Assembly (NCBI GenBank): GCA_028280615.1
Contig: JANQLK010000016.1
Span: 124,001 to 188,000, forward strand
Direction of reading: 5' to 3'
Origin: Woeseiaceae bacterium
Lineage (GTDB): Bacteria > Pseudomonadota > Gammaproteobacteria > Steroidobacterales > Woeseiaceae
Length of the DNA stretch: 64,000 bases
Positions within the stretch are counted from its first letter, which is position 1. Each line of letters opens with the position of its first letter. Below the pieces are notes generated by a model. The model saw nothing but the letters and a program-made list of their open reading frames with translations. It made no database searches and was not told the DNA's origin. This document shows, piece by piece, positions 24,330 to 34,468 of the stretch. A program made the translations under genes and the position numbers.

Positions 24330-24496
24330 CTAGCCCGCATCCGTCACCGATTGCGCGGGCCCTCGCTTGTCTTTTGTTCGCACAGGGGTTTTTCCTCAGT
24401 TGGCAATACGGTGAGTATTGCGCGCCTTCAAAAAAACCCCTGTGCGAACAAAATCCTGCCCGATCATCCCGCGAATCGGTGACGGATGCAGGCTAG
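24330..24496. repeat. 167-bp palindromic repeat, full copy 2
   Basis: Same length and layout as the copy at 971-1137: terminal CTAG, near-perfect outer arms, conserved blocks CCTCGCTTGTCTTTTGTT and AACAAAATCCTGCCCGATCA, and the apex TCAGTTGGCAATAC. The inner stem here is GTTCGCACAG (24376-24385) with CTGTGCGAAC (24440-24449). Compared with copy 1 the stem differs at three base pairs, and each change is matched on the other arm (T-A to C-G, T-A to A-T, A-T to G-C). It fills the space between convergent xdhC and tetR, and its right CTAG provides the tetR TAG stop (24493-24495). Confidence 0.92.
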
Positions 24497-25170
24497 CCTT
24501 CCGCGTCAGGCGTCGTCGCGGCACCGTTGCCGGAGAAAAACACGTTCACGATCATGTCGGCGAGCTTGTCGAGCTCCCCTTCGTTATCGAAGTCGATGTC
24601 GCTCGTGCCCTTGATCTCCAGCGCGAGCGCCAGCAGCCCGCCGGCAGATACGCGGACCATGTTGAACAGCAGCGCCGGGTCGCCGGCCGGCGCGATGCCG
24701 ATTTCCTGTAGCTCCTTGAGCGACTTGACGACCTCCGAGTAGAGCGGCCGCAGGTGGTTGTCGATAAGCCAGTCCAGCCGGTCGCTGGGCTTGCTGGACT
24801 CCTGCAAGATGATTTTGTGCAGCGCCGGTTGACGATAGGCGTAGTCCACGTAGGTCTTAACGAACGCGACCGCACGGCCGCGCGGGTCGTGCTCCGGCAC
24901 TTCGGCCATCGCCTTGACCAGCGCAATATTGAACTCGCGGAATATTCGGTCGGCGGCGCTGCGCCAGAGCTGATCCTTGTTCTTGAAGTGATAGGTGATC
25001 AGGGGGTGGTGAACGCCGGCCCGCTCGGCGATATCGCGCGTCGAGGTGCCCTTGAAGCCGTTTTCCGAGAAAGCCTGGGTAGCCGCGTCGAGCAGTTTTT
25101 GCTGGGTGACGACGCTGCGCTGCTGCTGCTTGCGTGCGGGTTTCGGCCGCTCGGCCTCGTAATCGGACAC
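24493..25170 (-). CDS. TetR-family transcriptional regulator
   Basis: A 225-residue TetR-type protein. The HTH is around residues 36-65 (GTSTRDIAERAGVHHPLITYHFKNKDQLW), with a helical ligand-binding domain after it. The N-terminus is basic and Gln-rich (RKQQQRSVV) before the first helix, as in many AcrR/FadR-like members. It stands alone on the minus strand with the TonB fusion gene further down the same strand beginning at 27827; its targets are unknown. Its stop codon is formed by the terminal CTAG of the palindromic repeat, so the element borders or has replaced the gene's natural end. The gap 25171-25259 before its ATG is the only likely promoter region. Confidence 0.88.
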   Translation of the reverse strand: MSDYEAERPKPARKQQQRSVVTQQKLLDAATQAFSENGFKGTSTRDIAERAGVHHPLITYHFKNKDQLWRSAADRIFREFNIALVKAMAEVPEHDPRGRAVAFVKTYVDYAYRQPALHKIILQESSKPSDRLDWLIDNHLRPLYSEVVKSLKELQEIGIAPAGDPALLFNMVRVSAGGLLALALEIKGTSDIDFDNEGELDKLADMIVNVFFSGNGAATTPDAEG

Positions 25171-25259
25171 GGTTGAGTACCCCTGCGTGAATTAGGCGCC
25201 ACAAGGGTACCGGCCGCTGTCGGCCTAGTCCACAACGGAAGGTTTCCGCCCCGAACAAG

Positions 25260-27827
25260 TTATTCGAGAGCGAACATCAGGCGCACGCCGGCACGTTTTT
25301 CGACCGCGACCCCGTCTTCGAGCACGGGCTCGAATTCCCAGCGCTCGACGGCGCGAATGGCCGAGGTGTCAAATGTGTTTTCGGGTTCGGAGTCGGTCAC
25401 CACGACCTGCTGAACCTTGCCGTCGATACCGACCGTGAATATGACGTCGACCCAGCCGGAGGTATTGCGCCGTTCGGCCGCACGCGGGTAGCGCGGGGCG
25501 ACGTAGCGCGTACGATTGAGCGAACTCATGCTGACGACCTCGGGTTCGCCGGAATCGGCGGCACCGGCTTGTTCGCCTGCTTCGCCGGACGCGGTCTCTT
25601 CGGCCACGGTTTCGGCCGGTTCGGGCGCCGCCGCCGCCGCCTGGGCGTCGCGGGCCTGGTCGAGCGCGCTCATCGATGCGGCGAGCTCGGCGTTGGCCGG
25701 ATCGATCGCGCGGGCTTCGTCGAGCAGCGACGAGGCGCGATCCAGGTCCCCGGCGTCGACGGCGTTGCGGGCTCTCAGCACCAGCGCCGCCGCAACGGCC
25801 TTGAGCCCCTGCAATGCGGTCCGGTTGCCCGGCTCGCTATCGAGAACCAGCGAATAGTAGTAGCGCGCGTTGTCGCTGTCCGGGCTGACCAGGTTGCCGG
25901 CGTCGAAGCTTGCGGCCGCGCGCGACAGTACGTCATCGACCCGCTGCTCGCTCCTCGCCGTGCGCAGCTCTGCTGCGGCTGCATCGATCTCGGCCACATC
26001 GGGCAGGCCCAGGGCGCGCGCGTCGGCGAGCGCTCGGGACGCGGATTCGAAGCGACCACCGCGAATCGCCGCGCGCGCCGAATCCAGGTGTTCACGCAGC
26101 TGAAGCTGTGCTAGCTGCGCCGACAGGAACGGCAGGCGCGGGTGGCCGGGTACTGCGAAGCCGACCCGCTCGATCGCGGTCGCGGCATCGTCGATTCGAC
26201 GCTCGAGGAGTGCCGCTTCCGTCAGGGCGAGTGTCTCGTCGATCGCTGCCTCAAGCTCCGTGGCGATCTCGTCGTCGCCGGGGCTCAGGCGGCGTGCCTC
26301 GGCGAACAGTTCGATGGCATTGTTGCCGTCCGGCGCATAGAGCCGGCCGGCGCCGCGTGCGAGTCGTGCGGAATCGACCAGTTCGATCGTTCGCCCGTCG
26401 TCTGCCGGGCTCGGCTGTTCGACGACCGCGGCCGGCGCGGGCGTAGGCTCTGCCGGCTCGGGGTCCGGCCTGTCAGGCTCGGGCGCGGGCTCTTCGACGG
26501 CCGTGGCGGCCGCTTCGGCCGGCTCGGGTTCGGCGACCTCGGTCGACGGGGCAAACATGAAGTAGCCGCCGGCCGCGATGACGGCGACGACAACGGCGCC
26601 AATGCCGGCGAACAATGGCAGCTTGCTCCCCGTCCGATCGTCGTCGGACTCGACGACCAGCGTCGCCGGCATACCCGTCTGGTCGCCCGAAAGCCTGTCG
26701 CTGACCGAGGCGACGAGCCCGGACATCGAGTCCTTCAGGCGATTGCCGTCGTTACCGAAGGCGCTGTCCAGCGCTCGGTCCGGCAACGTATCGGTCGGCG
26801 CGGCCGGAGCCGGTTTCGGGGGCCTGGCCGGCGCCTGCCGCGGGCCGGGTTTGGGAGTCCGGGGTTTTGCCTCCGGCGCCGTGGCAGCGACCTTGAATGC
26901 CGTGTCAGGCGCTTCGAGATGGTGCTTGACCGAGGCTTCGATTGCGAGCCGGGCGCGGCCGGGCGACACGGGCTTCAACAGGAAGCGATAAACCTTGCCG
27001 CGGTTGATCAGATCCATGAGCATATCGCCGTCGTCGCGACGACCGGCGACGATGCTGACGAGCCTGTTCGCCTTCTTCTGCAGATGGTGCGTCAGCTTCT
27101 CAGCGTTTCGGCCGGCTACGGCGGCGTCGATCAGGACCACGCCGATCTTGTGGCTGGCGATGAGTTTCTCGGCTTCACCCAACGTATTGGCCGTTAGAAT
27201 CGTGTGCGCACCCGCCGTCGAGTCATTGATCGTCGCCAGGAATTCTTCGTCGCGCGACAGCGCCAGCACGTCGACGGCGGCAGCGCCCTTGGCTGGGCTC
27301 GCCGCCATCCTGCTCGGATTGAGCGCCCGCGTCTGGCCCGTGGCGTCGCTGATGATCGTCGAGCCGTTCTCGGACGTCTCCATGACGATATGTTCGCCGG
27401 ACTCGTCCGGGTCGGCGGCGCCGTCGTTGGCCGACTCGGCGAGCGCCATCAGGCGCATCCGCTGGGTCGCGTTATCGATGATCGAACCCAGGTCTTCCGG
27501 CTTAAGGTCACGGACGACCTGGAAGACTTCCTTCTCGCCCACCAGCGCCTCGACGCCCGTGTCGTCGTTGCTCGCCAGCAGGATGCCTACCGTGTCGGGA
27601 GAACGCTTCTTCGCTTCGCGTAACGCATCGACGCCGCTCATGCCCGGCAGGTTCTTGGCGGAGATGATGACATGGATCGGCGTCACGCCCAGCGTCGTAA
27701 GCGCTTCCATGCCGCTCGTTGCCGTGTGTACCGTATAGCGCTCGTCGATGCCGGCGCTTAGTCGATCGAGCGTGCTCTGCTCGCTGTGCAGCAGCAGCAC
27801 CTGTGTATTGACCTGGTCCAGCCCCAC
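25260..27827 (-). CDS. TonB-type protein with two cytoplasmic receiver domains
   Basis: An 855-residue fusion. Residues about 9-128 and 185-305 are two CheY-like receiver domains. In the first the phosphoacceptor Asp is replaced (A57 in IISAKNLPGMSG) while K109 remains; the second keeps D234 (VLIDAAVAG) and K285 but lacks the acidic pair and the conserved Thr. A Pro/Lys-rich linker follows (about 310-345), then one transmembrane helix (about 403-426). The extracytoplasmic part has a Pro/Glu-rich stretch (430-475), about 280 residues of helical TPR-like repeats, and a C-terminal TonB domain (about 765-855) with PRYPRAAERRNTSGWVDVIFTV and RAVERWEFEPV. TonB transmits proton-motive force to outer-membrane receptors; the receivers suggest control from the cytoplasm, possibly without phosphorylation. 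No exbB/exbD is adjacent. A hairpin lies in its leader at 27851-27881. Confidence 0.85.
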   Translation of the reverse strand: MGLDQVNTQVLLLHSEQSTLDRLSAGIDERYTVHTATSGMEALTTLGVTPIHVIISAKNLPGMSGVDALREAKKRSPDTVGILLASNDDTGVEALVGEKEVFQVVRDLKPEDLGSIIDNATQRMRLMALAESANDGAADPDESGEHIVMETSENGSTIISDATGQTRALNPSRMAASPAKGAAAVDVLALSRDEEFLATINDSTAGAHTILTANTLGEAEKLIASHKIGVVLIDAAVAGRNAEKLTHHLQKKANRLVSIVAGRRDDGDMLMDLINRGKVYRFLLKPVSPGRARLAIEASVKHHLEAPDTAFKVAATAPEAKPRTPKPGPRQAPARPPKPAPAAPTDTLPDRALDSAFGNDGNRLKDSMSGLVASVSDRLSGDQTGMPATLVVESDDDRTGSKLPLFAGIGAVVVAVIAAGGYFMFAPSTEVAEPEPAEAAATAVEEPAPEPDRPDPEPAEPTPAPAAVVEQPSPADDGRTIELVDSARLARGAGRLYAPDGNNAIELFAEARRLSPGDDEIATELEAAIDETLALTEAALLERRIDDAATAIERVGFAVPGHPRLPFLSAQLAQLQLREHLDSARAAIRGGRFESASRALADARALGLPDVAEIDAAAAELRTARSEQRVDDVLSRAAASFDAGNLVSPDSDNARYYYSLVLDSEPGNRTALQGLKAVAAALVLRARNAVDAGDLDRASSLLDEARAIDPANAELAASMSALDQARDAQAAAAAPEPAETVAEETASGEAGEQAGAADSGEPEVVSMSSLNRTRYVAPRYPRAAERRNTSGWVDVIFTVGIDGKVQQVVVTDSEPENTFDTSAIRAVERWEFEPVLEDGVAVEKRAGVRLMFALE

Positions 27828-27850
27828 GTAGGCTTCTCCGTTTGCCTTAT

Positions 27851-27881
27851 GTCCAATCGAGAATGCAGTTCTCGCCTGGAC
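27851..27881. promoter_or_regulatory. interrupted palindrome in the TonB-fusion leader
   Basis: GTCCA-AT-CGAGAA-TGCAG-TTCTCG-CC-TGGAC: two nested perfect arm pairs (5 bp and 6 bp) around a 5-base centre, 24 bp upstream of the start codon of the minus-strand TonB-fusion gene. It could be an operator with GAGAA/TTCTC half-sites or a leader hairpin. The rest of the 178-bp gap between this gene and thrS shows no other clear signal. Confidence 0.5.
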
Positions 27882-28005
27882 GCAGTATATCGACGGAGTT
27901 ATGGCGAATGACGCCGCGGGCGCCGAAAGCTTCGGAATTTGTGACGCGCCGCACAGTTACAGTGCCGGTCTCGTCACGTTTGCCTGACGGCGGCTCAGGA
28001 ACGGC

Positions 28006-29922
28006 TCAGGCCGACTTGGTTTCGACCTCTTCGACGAGGCTTTCGATAGCCTCGTCGAGCAGAACGACCTGTTGCCGGCGCGACCCCAGCCGCCGGATTG
28101 CGACGCTCCGTGTCTCGACTTCGCGCCCGCCGACCGCGAACAGTACCGGCACCTTGGCGACGCTGTGCTCGCGCACCTTGTAGGAGATTTTCTCGTTGCG
28201 GACGTCGACGTCGGCCCTGAGCCCCCTCGCCCTGAGGGCGCTGGCTACTTCCATCGCGTAGTCGTCGGCTTCGGACGTGATCGTGAGCACCTTTACCTGT
28301 ACCGGCGCCAGCCAGAGCGGCAGCTTGCCCGAATGGTGTTCGATCAGGATCCCGATGAAGCGCTCGAGCGAGCCGAAGATCGCGCGGTGCAGCATGACGG
28401 GGGTGTGCTTTTCGCCATCTTCACCGATGTAGGTCGCGCCTAGCCGGCCCGGCATGTTGAGGTCGACCTGCAGCGTGCCGCACTGCCAGTCGCGGCCGAT
28501 CGCGTCGCGCAGCACGAACTCGAGTTTGGGCCCGTAGAACGCCCCTTCACCAGGGTTGTGCTGGTATTCGAGCCCGGCCGACTCGAGCGCGGTCAGGAGC
28601 GCCGCCTCGGCCTGGTCCCAGACCGCGTCGTCGCCGACCCGGACCTCGGGTCGATCGGCGAACTTGATTCGCACGTCGTCGAAGCCGAAGCCCTGGTAGA
28701 TGCCGAGAATCAGGTTGCAGACTGCAATCGACTCCTCGGTGATCTGTGCCGCCGTACAGAACACGTGCGCGTCGTCCTGCGTGAACGCCCGCACGCGCAT
28801 CATGCCGTGCAATGCGCCGGACGGCTCGTAGCGATGGCACTTGCCAAACTCGGCAAGCCTCACGGGCAGGTCGCGATAGCTCGTGATGCCCTGCTTGAAC
28901 ACCTGTACGTGGCCCGGACAGTTCATCGGTTTGATCGCGTAGTGGCGGCCGTCCACGGTCTCGGTCGTGTACATGTGGTCGCCGAAGGATTGCCAGTGGC
29001 CGGATGCTTCCCACAGCGAGCGGTCCATGAGTTCGGGCGTGCAAATCTCCCGGTAGCCGGCTTCGGCCTGTTGCTCGCGCATGTAGCCGATGAGGCTTTG
29101 GAACAGACTCCAGCCCTTCGGGTGCCAGAACACGGCGCCCGGCGCTTCCTCCTGGAAGTGAAACAGGTTCATGATTCGGCCGAGCTTGCGGTGGTCACGC
29201 TTCTCGGCTTCCTCGAGCCGGTGCAGGTATTGCCGGAGCTGCTTGTCATTGGCCCAGGCTGTGCCGTAGACGCGCTGCAGCATCTCGTTGTTCGAATCGC
29301 CGCGCCAGTACGCACCCGACACGTGGGTCAGCTTGAAGGCCTTGCCGAGCTTACCCGTCGCCGGCAGGTGCGGGCCTCGACAAAGATCGATGAACTCGCC
29401 CTGCCGATACAGCGTAATCGGCTCGTCGCTCGGAATCGCGGCGATGATTTCCGCCTTGTACACCTCGCCGATCGAATGGAAATAGGCGACCGCCTCGTCG
29501 CGATTCCAGACTTCCCGCTCGATCGTCTCGTTGCGGTCGACGATTTCCTTCATGCGCTTCTCGATCGTCTCGAGGTCGTCGTCGGTAAACGGTTCGTCGC
29601 GCGCAAAGTCGTAGTAGAAGCCGTTCTCGATGGCCGGGCCGATCGTCACCTGCGTGTCCGGCCAGAGTTCCTTGACGGCCTCGGCAAGGACGTGCGCGGC
29701 GTCGTGACGCAAGAGCTCGAGCCCGTCGTCTGAATCACGGGTAACGATTTCCACGTCGGCATCCGCATCGATTTCCCGGGTCAGGTCGCGCAACTCGCCG
29801 TCCACGCGCACGGCGACGGCACTCTTCAAGAGTCCCTTGCCAATGCTTGCGGCTACGGCTTCGCCGCTGGTCGATTCTGGGTATTCACGGACCGAGCCGT
29901 CCGGCAGCGTGATGTTCGGCAT
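28006..29922 (-). CDS. thrS: threonyl-tRNA synthetase
   Basis: A 638-residue class II aminoacyl-tRNA synthetase of normal bacterial length. Domains in order: N-terminal TGS ([10 protein letters not shown]), the editing SAD domain with [10 protein letters not shown], the catalytic core with motif 2 ([28 protein letters not shown]) split across residues near 365-395, zinc ligands including the Cys of MNCPGH, and a C-terminal anticodon-binding domain. I chose ATG at 29922 because [10 protein letters not shown] is the family start. In many gammaproteobacteria infC, rpmI and rplT follow thrS; here the downstream neighbour is the TonB-fusion gene, so this linkage is broken. It is divergent from glnS. 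Confidence 0.97.
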   Translation of the reverse strand: MPNITLPDGSVREYPESTSGEAVAASIGKGLLKSAVAVRVDGELRDLTREIDADADVEIVTRDSDDGLELLRHDAAHVLAEAVKELWPDTQVTIGPAIENGFYYDFARDEPFTDDDLETIEKRMKEIVDRNETIEREVWNRDEAVAYFHSIGEVYKAEIIAAIPSDEPITLYRQGEFIDLCRGPHLPATGKLGKAFKLTHVSGAYWRGDSNNEMLQRVYGTAWANDKQLRQYLHRLEEAEKRDHRKLGRIMNLFHFQEEAPGAVFWHPKGWSLFQSLIGYMREQQAEAGYREICTPELMDRSLWEASGHWQSFGDHMYTTETVDGRHYAIKPMNCPGHVQVFKQGITSYRDLPVRLAEFGKCHRYEPSGALHGMMRVRAFTQDDAHVFCTAAQITEESIAVCNLILGIYQGFGFDDVRIKFADRPEVRVGDDAVWDQAEAALLTALESAGLEYQHNPGEGAFYGPKLEFVLRDAIGRDWQCGTLQVDLNMPGRLGATYIGEDGEKHTPVMLHRAIFGSLERFIGILIEHHSGKLPLWLAPVQVKVLTITSEADDYAMEVASALRARGLRADVDVRNEKISYKVREHSVAKVPVLFAVGGREVETRSVAIRRLGSRRQQVVLLDEAIESLVEEVETKSA

Positions 29923-30053
29923 GGGTAGTCGTCGCTGGGTATCGAGTGTCGGGCCAAAATTCGAGCGCGGTATTGTACAGGAGGCGCGCGGCATGGCCTA
30001 TTTGTTTGCTGGCCCCTACAATACGGCTCCACTTCGCCAGGACCGTGCAGCAA

Positions 30054-31736
<1,683 letters not shown>

Positions 31737-31751
31737 CCCCCGCCGCTCCGC

Positions 31752-32552
31752 TCAGGCCGGACTATCGAGCACCGTAATCGGGGCGCCGCGGCCCAGCCCC
31801 AGTCCTTCGGCTGCGTCGCCTTCGGCACGCGCCACTTCGATGACGCCGAACGAGTTGATCAGGGCCAGGTAGTCGCCGGGTTCGGCACGGCCATAGGTCT
31901 GCTGCATCGGAAGCTGCCGCTGCCCGATCCGGACGACGGGTTGCCCGAATTCGCCAATCATCGTCGCGTCGATATTGCTGATCAGGTTGCCGAACGTGTC
32001 GACCGTGACGATGCTGCCCGTGACGTGGTCGCCCGCGCGCACGGGCTCGTCGACCCAGCCGGGAATCCAGTCGCCGGTCGGGTTGCCCAGGTCGCTCAGC
32101 CTGATTCGTTCCGAGGCCAGCTCCGCGGCGATCGGCGCGAATATGTCGCGGCCGTGGAACGTCGCGCTGGGATCGGCAACGCCGATCGATTCCAGTCTTT
32201 TTGCATCGACGTGAAACACGGTCTTGTCGGAGACGCGGTCGAGCAACGGCCCGAGCAGGCCGTTATCCGGCGCGAGAAACGTATGGCCGTCCGCTTCGAC
32301 CATGAGGATGTCGCGCTCGGTGCCGACGCCGGGATCGACAATCGCCAGGTGCACCGTGCCTTTCGGAAAGTAGCGGTAGGCGCGGCTGACCCAGAAGCCC
32401 GCCTCGGGTGGCCATTGCGCCGGAATGTCGTGGCCCATGTCGATGACGCGGGCGGCCGGGAAACGCCCCAGGATGACGCCCTTCATGACCGCCGTGAACG
32501 GCCCCTTGTGGCCGAAATCCGTGGTCAGTGTAATGATTCCCGATGCTTGCAC
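31752..32552 (-). CDS. SAM hydroxide adenosyltransferase (DUF62 family)
   Basis: A 266-residue member of the fluorinase/chlorinase/DUF62 superfamily. Typical segments are ITLTTDFGHKGPFTAVMKG, the HDIPAQWPPEAGFW region, HLAIVDPGVGTERD, FLAPDNGLLGPLL and the FGNLISNID motif. The halogenase-specific loop is not apparent, so it is most likely the hydrolase that converts SAM plus water to adenosine and methionine. I chose GTG at 32550-32552: it is preceded by AGGAG at a 5-base spacing and gives the family N-terminus; the 38 extra residues of the ATG form are Arg-rich noise. Why bacteria hydrolyse SAM this way is not well understood. Confidence 0.88.
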   Translation of the reverse strand: MQASGIITLTTDFGHKGPFTAVMKGVILGRFPAARVIDMGHDIPAQWPPEAGFWVSRAYRYFPKGTVHLAIVDPGVGTERDILMVEADGHTFLAPDNGLLGPLLDRVSDKTVFHVDAKRLESIGVADPSATFHGRDIFAPIAAELASERIRLSDLGNPTGDWIPGWVDEPVRAGDHVTGSIVTVDTFGNLISNIDATMIGEFGQPVVRIGQRQLPMQQTYGRAEPGDYLALINSFGVIEVARAEGDAAEGLGLGRGAPITVLDSPA

Positions 32553-32583
32553 GCGATCTCCTGCGACTGCCCGGACGAGTCTA

Positions 32584-33336
32584 TCAGGCGGTCCCTGGCC
32601 CGGCCTCGCGCCGCGCGGCGAACGCGGACTTTGCCCAGTAAATGAACGCCGTATCGATCGCCGCAATGGCGAGCTTGAACATATACTTGGCGCCGCCGAG
32701 CGCGAGGGCGGTCTTCAGGTCAACCGTGCCCCACCAGACGATCAGCGAATACAGCACCGTGTCCACGGCCTGCGACGCCATGGTCGAGCCGTTGTTCCTG
32801 AGCCAGAGGTGGCGCTCGCCGGTCATCGCCTTGATACGGTGAAACGCCCAGACGTCAAAACGCTGGCTGATCAGGTAGGCGAGTAGCGAACCGAGTACGA
32901 AACGCGGTGAGAAATTCAGGATCGTGCCGAACGCCGAGTGCACGTTGGCGGAAAACTCCGCGGTCTTCGGATTCGTGCTGGGCTGGAACATGAGGGCGAG
33001 GCTCATCATGACCAGGACAATGACGCTGACCGTGAATCCCATCCAGACCGCCTTCGCGGCCTCGTCCTTGCCATAGTTCTCCGACAGCACGTCGGTCGCG
33101 AAGAAGATGCTCGAGTAGAAGATGACGCCGAGGCTGGTCTCGAGGCCGAAGATGATCGTGAGCTTCGGCCCCTGCAGATTGGCGAGGATGATCGCGGTGG
33201 CGATCGCCACCTGCAGGCCGACCTTGCCGAAAACACGGTACAAAAGCACCGTGCCGGACAGGTCGAGCAGCAGCGTGAGTAGCCACAGGACCTCCTGGTT
33301 GGCGCTCAGGAATTCGACCAGCGGCGCGGGAATCAT
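32584..33336 (-). CDS. queuosine precursor transporter (YhhQ/VUT family)
   Basis: A 250-residue inner-membrane protein with about six helices. The VUT family signature is clear: QGPKLTIIFGLETSLGVIFYSSIFFATDVLSENYGKDEA and the later LLAYLISQRFDVWAFHRIK and WLRNNGSTMASQAVDTVL (each of these is split over the residues near 50-90 and 145-200). E. coli YhhQ imports preQ0 and preQ1. With QueF at 7.2-8.0 kb the cell could use imported preQ0. The ATG at 33336 overlaps the stop of the acyl-CoA dehydrogenase upstream (ATGA), so it is translated as the third gene of that operon, an odd functional pairing. The last residues are basic. Confidence 0.92.
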   Translation of the reverse strand: MIPAPLVEFLSANQEVLWLLTLLLDLSGTVLLYRVFGKVGLQVAIATAIILANLQGPKLTIIFGLETSLGVIFYSSIFFATDVLSENYGKDEAAKAVWMGFTVSVIVLVMMSLALMFQPSTNPKTAEFSANVHSAFGTILNFSPRFVLGSLLAYLISQRFDVWAFHRIKAMTGERHLWLRNNGSTMASQAVDTVLYSLIVWWGTVDLKTALALGGAKYMFKLAIAAIDTAFIYWAKSAFAARREAGPGTA

Positions 33337-34466
33337 CCGGTGCCAGTGGAGAAGCGGTCCAGGTGCCAGTCCGAGTTGCCGAAGATCCGGCCGATGGCCG
33401 TCAGCCGCTTGAAGTAGTGTGCGATGTCGAGCTCCCAGCTGACGCCCATGCCGCCGTGCAGCTGCACGGCTTCCTCGCCGACCGTGCGGCCGGTCGTGCC
33501 GATCTTGTACTTGAGCGCGCTGATCGCCCGCGGCGCGTCCTCGCGACGCGCATCGGCCACCATGGTTGCCCAAAGCAGGAGCGAGCGGCTTTGTTCGCAG
33601 TCGGTCAGCATGTCCACCATGCGATGCTGCAAAGCCTGAAAGCTGCCGATCGGCACGCCGAACTGCACGCGGTTCTTGGAATAGTCGACGGTCTTGTCCG
33701 TCATCGCGCGCATGATGCCCACGGCCTCGGCGGACACGGCGAGCGTGGCATCGTCGATCGTGGCCGCGAGGATGCCGGCGCCGGCGTCCCGCTCCCCGAG
33801 CACGTCATCGGCTGACACCTGCACCCCGTCGAGGACGACCTCGGCGGCCTGGTGGCCGTCGACGGTCGGATAATCGCGAACGTCGAGTCCGTCGCTGTCG
33901 GCCGCGACGGCGAACAGCGTGACGCCGTCGCGGTCCCGCTGGCTGCCGCCCGTGCGGGCCGGAACGACGATGACGTCCGCGTTGCGGCCGTTCAGAACGT
34001 AGCCCTTGCGTCCGTTGAGCGTCCAGCCGCCGTCCTTGTTTGCAGCCGTCGTGACGACGTCGTCGAGATCGTAGCGCGCCTGCGGCTCCACGAACGCAAG
34101 CGCGGCCTGCACCTCGCCGCCGATGATCCCGGCGAGCCAGCGCTCTTTCTGACCGGCGCTGGCGGCGCGCTTCAAGACGCCGCCCGCCAGCACGATGTTC
34201 GCGAGGTAGGGTTCGACGACGAGGCCGCGGCCGAAGCGCTCCATGACGACCATGAGATCGACCGGACCGCCGTCGAAACCGCCGTCTTCCTCGGTGAACG
34301 GCACGGCCGTCCAGCCGAGCTCGGCAAAGGTCTGCCAGACCTCGTCGCTGTAACCGCGCTCGCTTTGGGCGTACTGCATGCGGCGCTCGAAGTCATAGTC
34401 GTTCGCGAGGAACTTGTCGATGCTGTCGGCCAGCATGTGCTGGGTTTCGTTGAGCGAAAAGTCCAT
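33333..34466 (-). CDS. acyl-CoA dehydrogenase, smaller subunit-type
   Basis: A 377-residue FAD-dependent acyl-CoA dehydrogenase-fold protein. The fold is recognisable from MDFSLNETQHMLADSIDKFL, TFAELGWTAVPFTEEDGGF and the C-terminal AVQLHGGMGVSWELDIAHYFKRL. It matches the small-subunit type of pimeloyl-CoA and steroid side-chain dehydrogenases (heteromeric alpha2-beta2 enzymes such as FadE/ChsE pairs), and it follows a large-subunit-type gene after 2 bp. It probably forms a heteromer with that neighbour and passes electrons to ETF and then to the ETF-QO encoded at 55.9-57.5 kb. The stop overlaps the transporter start (ATGA). Substrate chain cannot be told from sequence. Confidence 0.88.
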   Translation of the reverse strand: MDFSLNETQHMLADSIDKFLANDYDFERRMQYAQSERGYSDEVWQTFAELGWTAVPFTEEDGGFDGGPVDLMVVMERFGRGLVVEPYLANIVLAGGVLKRAASAGQKERWLAGIIGGEVQAALAFVEPQARYDLDDVVTTAANKDGGWTLNGRKGYVLNGRNADVIVVPARTGGSQRDRDGVTLFAVAADSDGLDVRDYPTVDGHQAAEVVLDGVQVSADDVLGERDAGAGILAATIDDATLAVSAEAVGIMRAMTDKTVDYSKNRVQFGVPIGSFQALQHRMVDMLTDCEQSRSLLLWATMVADARREDAPRAISALKYKIGTTGRTVGEEAVQLHGGMGVSWELDIAHYFKRLTAIGRIFGNSDWHLDRFSTGTG

Positions 34467-34468
34467 AC

